DNA from: an uncultured Clostridia bacterium
GTDB lineage: Bacteria; Bacillota; Clostridia; Oscillospirales; Acutalibacteraceae
Direction: 5' to 3'
DNA: 47,352 nucleotides
NCBI GenBank assembly: GCA_946186665.1
Contig: CAMHOE010000017.1
Location: forward strand, 1 to 47,352
Shown piece after piece: positions 44,340-47,352 of the stretch; the stretch's first letter is position 1; the number at the start of each line of letters is the position of its first letter. The position numbers and the translations under genes were made by a program. The notes beneath the pieces were generated by a model. The model was not told where the DNA came from and did not search any database. It saw only the letters and a program-made list of their open reading frames with translations.

Positions 44340-45131
44340 TCAGCTTCCTGCGCTTTCATAGGCGTTTATTCCTTTGTGCCATATAAACAGAGAAAGGACG
44401 AAAAATAGTATGGAAACAAGGACGACTGTTCCGATAGAGGTGATGGGTGAATTTCCTGTAAGAATGAAGATAACGGGGTAGTAGCCTGTAAGTGCAAAGG
44501 GTATCATGTACGTTACAAGGATACGGACAGGAAGACTGTAAATAGTGGTGGGGTACTTGGAAAATTCGTTCATACCATATATCATCTGAATGATGAAACC
44601 GCTGCTTTTTATCCAGAAAGCAAAGGCAGAGGTCGTTATTTTTATGGAGGTGTAGATAAGAGCTGCAAAGGGGATCACAAGGACAGTCAGTGTTATGCTG
44701 AGAGGTGTAATGTACAGACCGGCGCCGGCAGAGGAATAGATTATCAGTCCGATACCTACCACCAGTTCTCCGGCAGCGTCAACCTGAAATGTCTCAGCGA
44801 TAACATGAAACAGGGGATTTATAGGTCTTGTGAGGTATTTGTCAAAGTCGCCCTTCTTGACTATGAAGTATCCTACACACCAAAGGTTATCAGCCAGAAG
44901 GTGGTCAAGTCCCTTTGGTATTTGTGAAAAGCCATAGATAAAGACTATCTGTTCAAAGGTAAAGCCTGACAGCTGGGGTATCTGTGTGAATATTATGAAT
45001 ATGAAGGCTATACCTATAGCCTGATCTATCAGAAAGCTTACAGCGCCTGTAAGAAAATCCGCTTTATATTCCATAAGACGTTTCAGGTTCTGTGCGGCAA
45101 GCAGTCTGTATATTTTCCATGCACGTTTCAT
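44340..45131 (-). CDS. ABC-2 type transporter permease (second of pair)
   Basis: A 263-residue membrane protein with about six hydrophobic spans, beginning MKRAWKIYRLLAAQNLKRLMEYKADFLTG. It resembles the DUF990/ABC-2 permease family, with the FIYGFSQIPKGLDHLL and YFIVKKGDFDKYLTRPINPLF segments typical of that group. A strong GGAGGGTG precedes the ATG, 4 bases after the other permease gene. It is the last gene of the exporter operon. Substrate unknown. Confidence 0.88.
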   Translation of the reverse strand: MKRAWKIYRLLAAQNLKRLMEYKADFLTGAVSFLIDQAIGIAFIFIIFTQIPQLSGFTFEQIVFIYGFSQIPKGLDHLLADNLWCVGYFIVKKGDFDKYLTRPINPLFHVIAETFQVDAAGELVVGIGLIIYSSAGAGLYITPLSITLTVLVIPFAALIYTSIKITTSAFAFWIKSSGFIIQMIYGMNEFSKYPTTIYSLPVRILVTYMIPFALTGYYPVIFILTGNSPITSIGTVVLVSILFFVLSLFIWHKGINAYESAGS

Positions 45132-45135
45132 TATA

Positions 45136-45954
45136 TCACCCTCCTTGTACGCTGAGCTTTTTCACGGCTCCTACCCAGATTAGCTTCGACAGTCCGTAGA
45201 TAGCTATTGCCCATATTATCTGTATGCCAATACGCATTGCTGTTTCGGCAGCACTGTATTTGCCCATGTATATCATTACGGGTGTATAGCTCATTGATGC
45301 AAAGGGCATATATTCAAGTATCGTCCTGAGGGTATCAGGCATAAAGGCAAGCGGAATAAGAGAACCTGACAGAAAGTTCATTATACTTACTTTGAGGATA
45401 TTGAAGCCCCAGAGATTTTTCACGTAAAACGCAACAAAACCAAAGCACAGGTTTATCCGGAATGAGATCATATAAGCCGCAGCTGCGCTGACAAGATACA
45501 GTAAAAAATTCAGCGGCTCGAACATGATCTGACCTGTCATATAGAAACGATATATTTCCAGACCAAGTATCATCGGAAGAACAAAGACCACAAGCTTCAT
45601 AAAAGCTCCGCCAAGCTCATTGAACAAATAACTCCAGTCTGTATTAACAGGCTTTATAAGACGCATGGCAATACTTCCGTCTTTTATTTCTTCGCCGATC
45701 TCGGATGTGACACTGCTGTAGACAAGCTGAGTCGTGGTATTGGAAAGAAACAAATACAGCACCATATCGGTCATTGAAAAACCAAGAAACGTACCTCCTC
45801 CTGCGGAATCGAACACAGCCTTCCATAGATAGTACATTACAAAACAGTATACAAGACCGCCTATGACAAATCCCAAAAAATTCATTCTGTATATTATCAG
45901 AGTCTGTATTCCTGCCTTCATAAAGGGAACATATTGTTTTCTGATCTTACTCAT
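45136..45954 (-). CDS. ABC-2 type transporter permease (first of pair)
   Basis: A 272-residue membrane protein of the same family as its neighbour, with about six spans. IKDGSIAMRLIKPVNTDWSYLFNELGGAF is the conserved cytosolic loop and matches the DFDKYLTRPINPLF loop of the partner. It starts inside the end of the ATPase gene (8-base overlap) after GGGGGC. The two permeases probably form a heterodimer. Confidence 0.88.
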   Translation of the reverse strand: MSKIRKQYVPFMKAGIQTLIIYRMNFLGFVIGGLVYCFVMYYLWKAVFDSAGGGTFLGFSMTDMVLYLFLSNTTTQLVYSSVTSEIGEEIKDGSIAMRLIKPVNTDWSYLFNELGGAFMKLVVFVLPMILGLEIYRFYMTGQIMFEPLNFLLYLVSAAAAYMISFRINLCFGFVAFYVKNLWGFNILKVSIMNFLSGSLIPLAFMPDTLRTILEYMPFASMSYTPVMIYMGKYSAAETAMRIGIQIIWAIAIYGLSKLIWVGAVKKLSVQGG

Positions 45955-46960
45955 CTGTATCTGCCCCCTGTCTGTACAGACAGCGGATTATCTCTTCGAT
46001 ATCTGCGTCTTTTACGGAAATATCCTTTACTTTTGTAAGGGACAGTGTATAATTCAGCATATCTCCCACAGGCATCTTACTGCTGTTGAACCGGACAGTA
46101 AAATTGTTCTTGTCATTTTTTATTTCAAGGTCGTCTTTTTCAAGCTTCAGACCTTTTCTGAATTTTTCTTCTGTAAGTCCGGAACTGCTTTCGGCTTCAA
46201 ATACAAGCTCACGCATCTGACCGTAATTCTGTTTAAGCTCTTTCAAAGAGCCGTCGTATACGTTTTTGCCCTTGTCAATCATAACTATCCTGTCACATAG
46301 AAGTTCAATGTCACTTATGTCATGTGTAGTCAGAATAACTGTAGTCTGCTCCTCCTTGTTGATCTTCATTATCGCCTGACGTATATTATCTTTTACAACA
46401 ACATCCAGACCAATAGTGGGTTCATCCAGAAACAGCACCTTAGGGTTATGAAGCATTGAAGCAGCAATATCTGCTCGCATTCTCTGTCCGAGAGAGAGTG
46501 TACGCACCGGAGAACTGATAAAAGCTTCAAGCTCCAGCACTTCATTAAGAAACGCCATTCTGCTCTTGAAGCTTTTATCATCCACTTCATATATTTCTTT
46601 CAGGACAGAATATGTTTCCCTCAGCGGAAGATCCCACCACAATTGTGTTCTCTGTCCGAATACTACTCCGATTTCCTTTACATATTTTTTTCTGTTATTC
46701 TGGGGTATCTTTCCGTTTATCCGGCACTCACCCTTTGTGGGCGTGAGAATTCCGGTAAGCATTTTTATCACGGTAGATTTTCCTGCGCCGTTGGGACCTA
46801 TAAAGCCAAGTATCTCACCCTTAGGCACATGAAATGTAACATCATCCGCCGCAACGACAATTTCCTTCTTCGGTCTGAACAGAGCTTTGAAGCTTCCCTT
46901 CAGTCCGGGTTCTTTGATTGTTTTTTTAAACTCTTTTCTCAGATGTTCTGCATATATCAT
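45947..46960 (-). CDS. ABC transporter ATP-binding protein
   Basis: A 337-residue exporter-type ATPase. Walker A is GPNGAGKST (55-63), and the Q-loop lies in VFGQRTQLWWDLPLRETY. The signature is LSLGQRMRADIAASML, and Walker B is VLFLDEPTIGLD. A C-terminal extension of about 90 residues follows. Its long N-terminus and the WWDLP segment fit the ABC-2/DUF990 exporter group. It drives the two permeases encoded next. Similar systems export lipids, polyketides or drugs; the substrate is not known. Confidence 0.93.
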   Translation of the reverse strand: MIYAEHLRKEFKKTIKEPGLKGSFKALFRPKKEIVVAADDVTFHVPKGEILGFIGPNGAGKSTVIKMLTGILTPTKGECRINGKIPQNNRKKYVKEIGVVFGQRTQLWWDLPLRETYSVLKEIYEVDDKSFKSRMAFLNEVLELEAFISSPVRTLSLGQRMRADIAASMLHNPKVLFLDEPTIGLDVVVKDNIRQAIMKINKEEQTTVILTTHDISDIELLCDRIVMIDKGKNVYDGSLKELKQNYGQMRELVFEAESSSGLTEEKFRKGLKLEKDDLEIKNDKNNFTVRFNSSKMPVGDMLNYTLSLTKVKDISVKDADIEEIIRCLYRQGADTDE

Positions 46961-47352
46961 ATTTTAAAAGATCCACCTCTTTTCTGATATCATGTAAACA
47001 CTCTGATGAAATCATAACATCAGTATGCACAAAACTTAAGGTAAGGTTATTACGCTTTCCACATTTTTAAATCACAAACCTACAGGTGTATAATATTACA
47101 TTTGTCCGGAAATGTCAAGGCGGCGGCAAGCTGCTACGCCCGATCTGGTCGCTGTTTCGGCTGTACTATCCGGATATACAGTTTTATGCCATCCAACAGC
47201 TTAAGTGCCTGTGCAGCTTGAATGATACATAATTCGTTTTTACTTTAGCAAAAACGTCGTATAATAAAAAAACAAAAGGCAAATTGCCTGAGCTTTTTAT
47301 TGATATACCAACTAATTCTTGAATAACACAAGAAAATATGATATAATATAAG
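46961..47352. other. Non-coding right end
   Basis: No gene is seen in about 390 bases. CTTTCCACATTT at 47056-47067 is a fragment of the dispersed repeat. A TCCGGA-containing patch around 47106-47175 is GC-richer. CTGATG...CATCAG (47001-47023) and AGGCAAATTGCCT (47277-47289, followed by GAGCTTTTTATT) are small hairpins; the latter may terminate plus-strand transcription. Confidence 0.5.
47319..47347 (+). promoter_or_regulatory. Strong promoter pointing out of the window
   Basis: TTGAAT (47319-47324) and TATAAT (47342-47347) are 17 bases apart, with TGA before the -10 (extended). A plus-strand gene or RNA should start just beyond the right edge. Confidence 0.6.

Noticed and set aside
43468-47000. 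Toxin-immunity or bacteriocin export system
   Set aside because: The exporter is near unknown and zinc-ribbon genes, but there is no leader peptide, modification enzyme or peptidase domain to support it.

Overview
The window is a chromosomal segment from a low-to-mid GC Gram-positive anaerobe, most likely a Ruminococcus-like member of the Clostridia (Oscillospiraceae/Ruminococcaceae). The basis is the gene set (RNase J, GdpP, short HisG with HisZ, HemW, a YerC-type TrpR-family protein, carboxynorspermidine decarboxylase, cytosolic GH13 maltodextrin hydrolase), strong GGAGG ribosome binding sites, frequent TTG/GTG starts and Firmicute-type gene order. The genus is inference. No rRNA, tRNA, CRISPR array, prophage or intact insertion sequence was seen.

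Left third (1-18.5 kb): a long minus-strand housekeeping run. It holds uvrA (cut by the window edge), ftsH, hpt, tilS, dnaB, rplI, gdpP and an RNase J gene with a long N-terminal extension. The tilS-hpt-ftsH and gdpP-rplI-dnaB orders are conserved Firmicute neighbourhoods. A roughly 0.9 kb non-coding, locally GC-rich, repeat-containing stretch follows. Next come plus-strand rnhA and an iscS-iscU pair for Fe-S assembly, then minus-strand genes for an esterase and a MutS-like ATPase.

Middle (18.8-31.3 kb): a secreted four-repeat Ig-like (BIG2) protein, a minus-strand hemW / small membrane protein / nudF group, and a GH13 hydrolase. A minus-strand histidine operon follows in the order hisZ-G-D-C-B-A-I-E. 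hisH and hisF are absent from it.

Right third (31.5-47.3 kb): a GT4 glycosyltransferase and a plus-strand run nspC-yerC-methyltransferase-hslO. Then come small or poorly known genes: a hypothetical, a lipoprotein with 11-residue repeats, a cytidylate-kinase-like protein and a small P-loop protein. pgi and galU supply hexose phosphate and UDP-glucose. Three genes follow that are zinc-ribbon or hypothetical, and the run ends with a three-gene ABC-2 export system.

Non-coding features stand out more than any gene. Two copies of a short element with inverted ends lie between direct repeats, which suggests a MITE-like non-autonomous mobile element. A dispersed repeat containing TTCCACTTTCCACATT lies beside several gene ends. 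The pgi leader can form a long nested stem. I saw no convincing new defence or biosynthetic system. The best leads are the split histidine pathway with a TrpR-family gene nearby, the MITE-like family, the pgi leader and the zinc-ribbon/hypothetical cluster.
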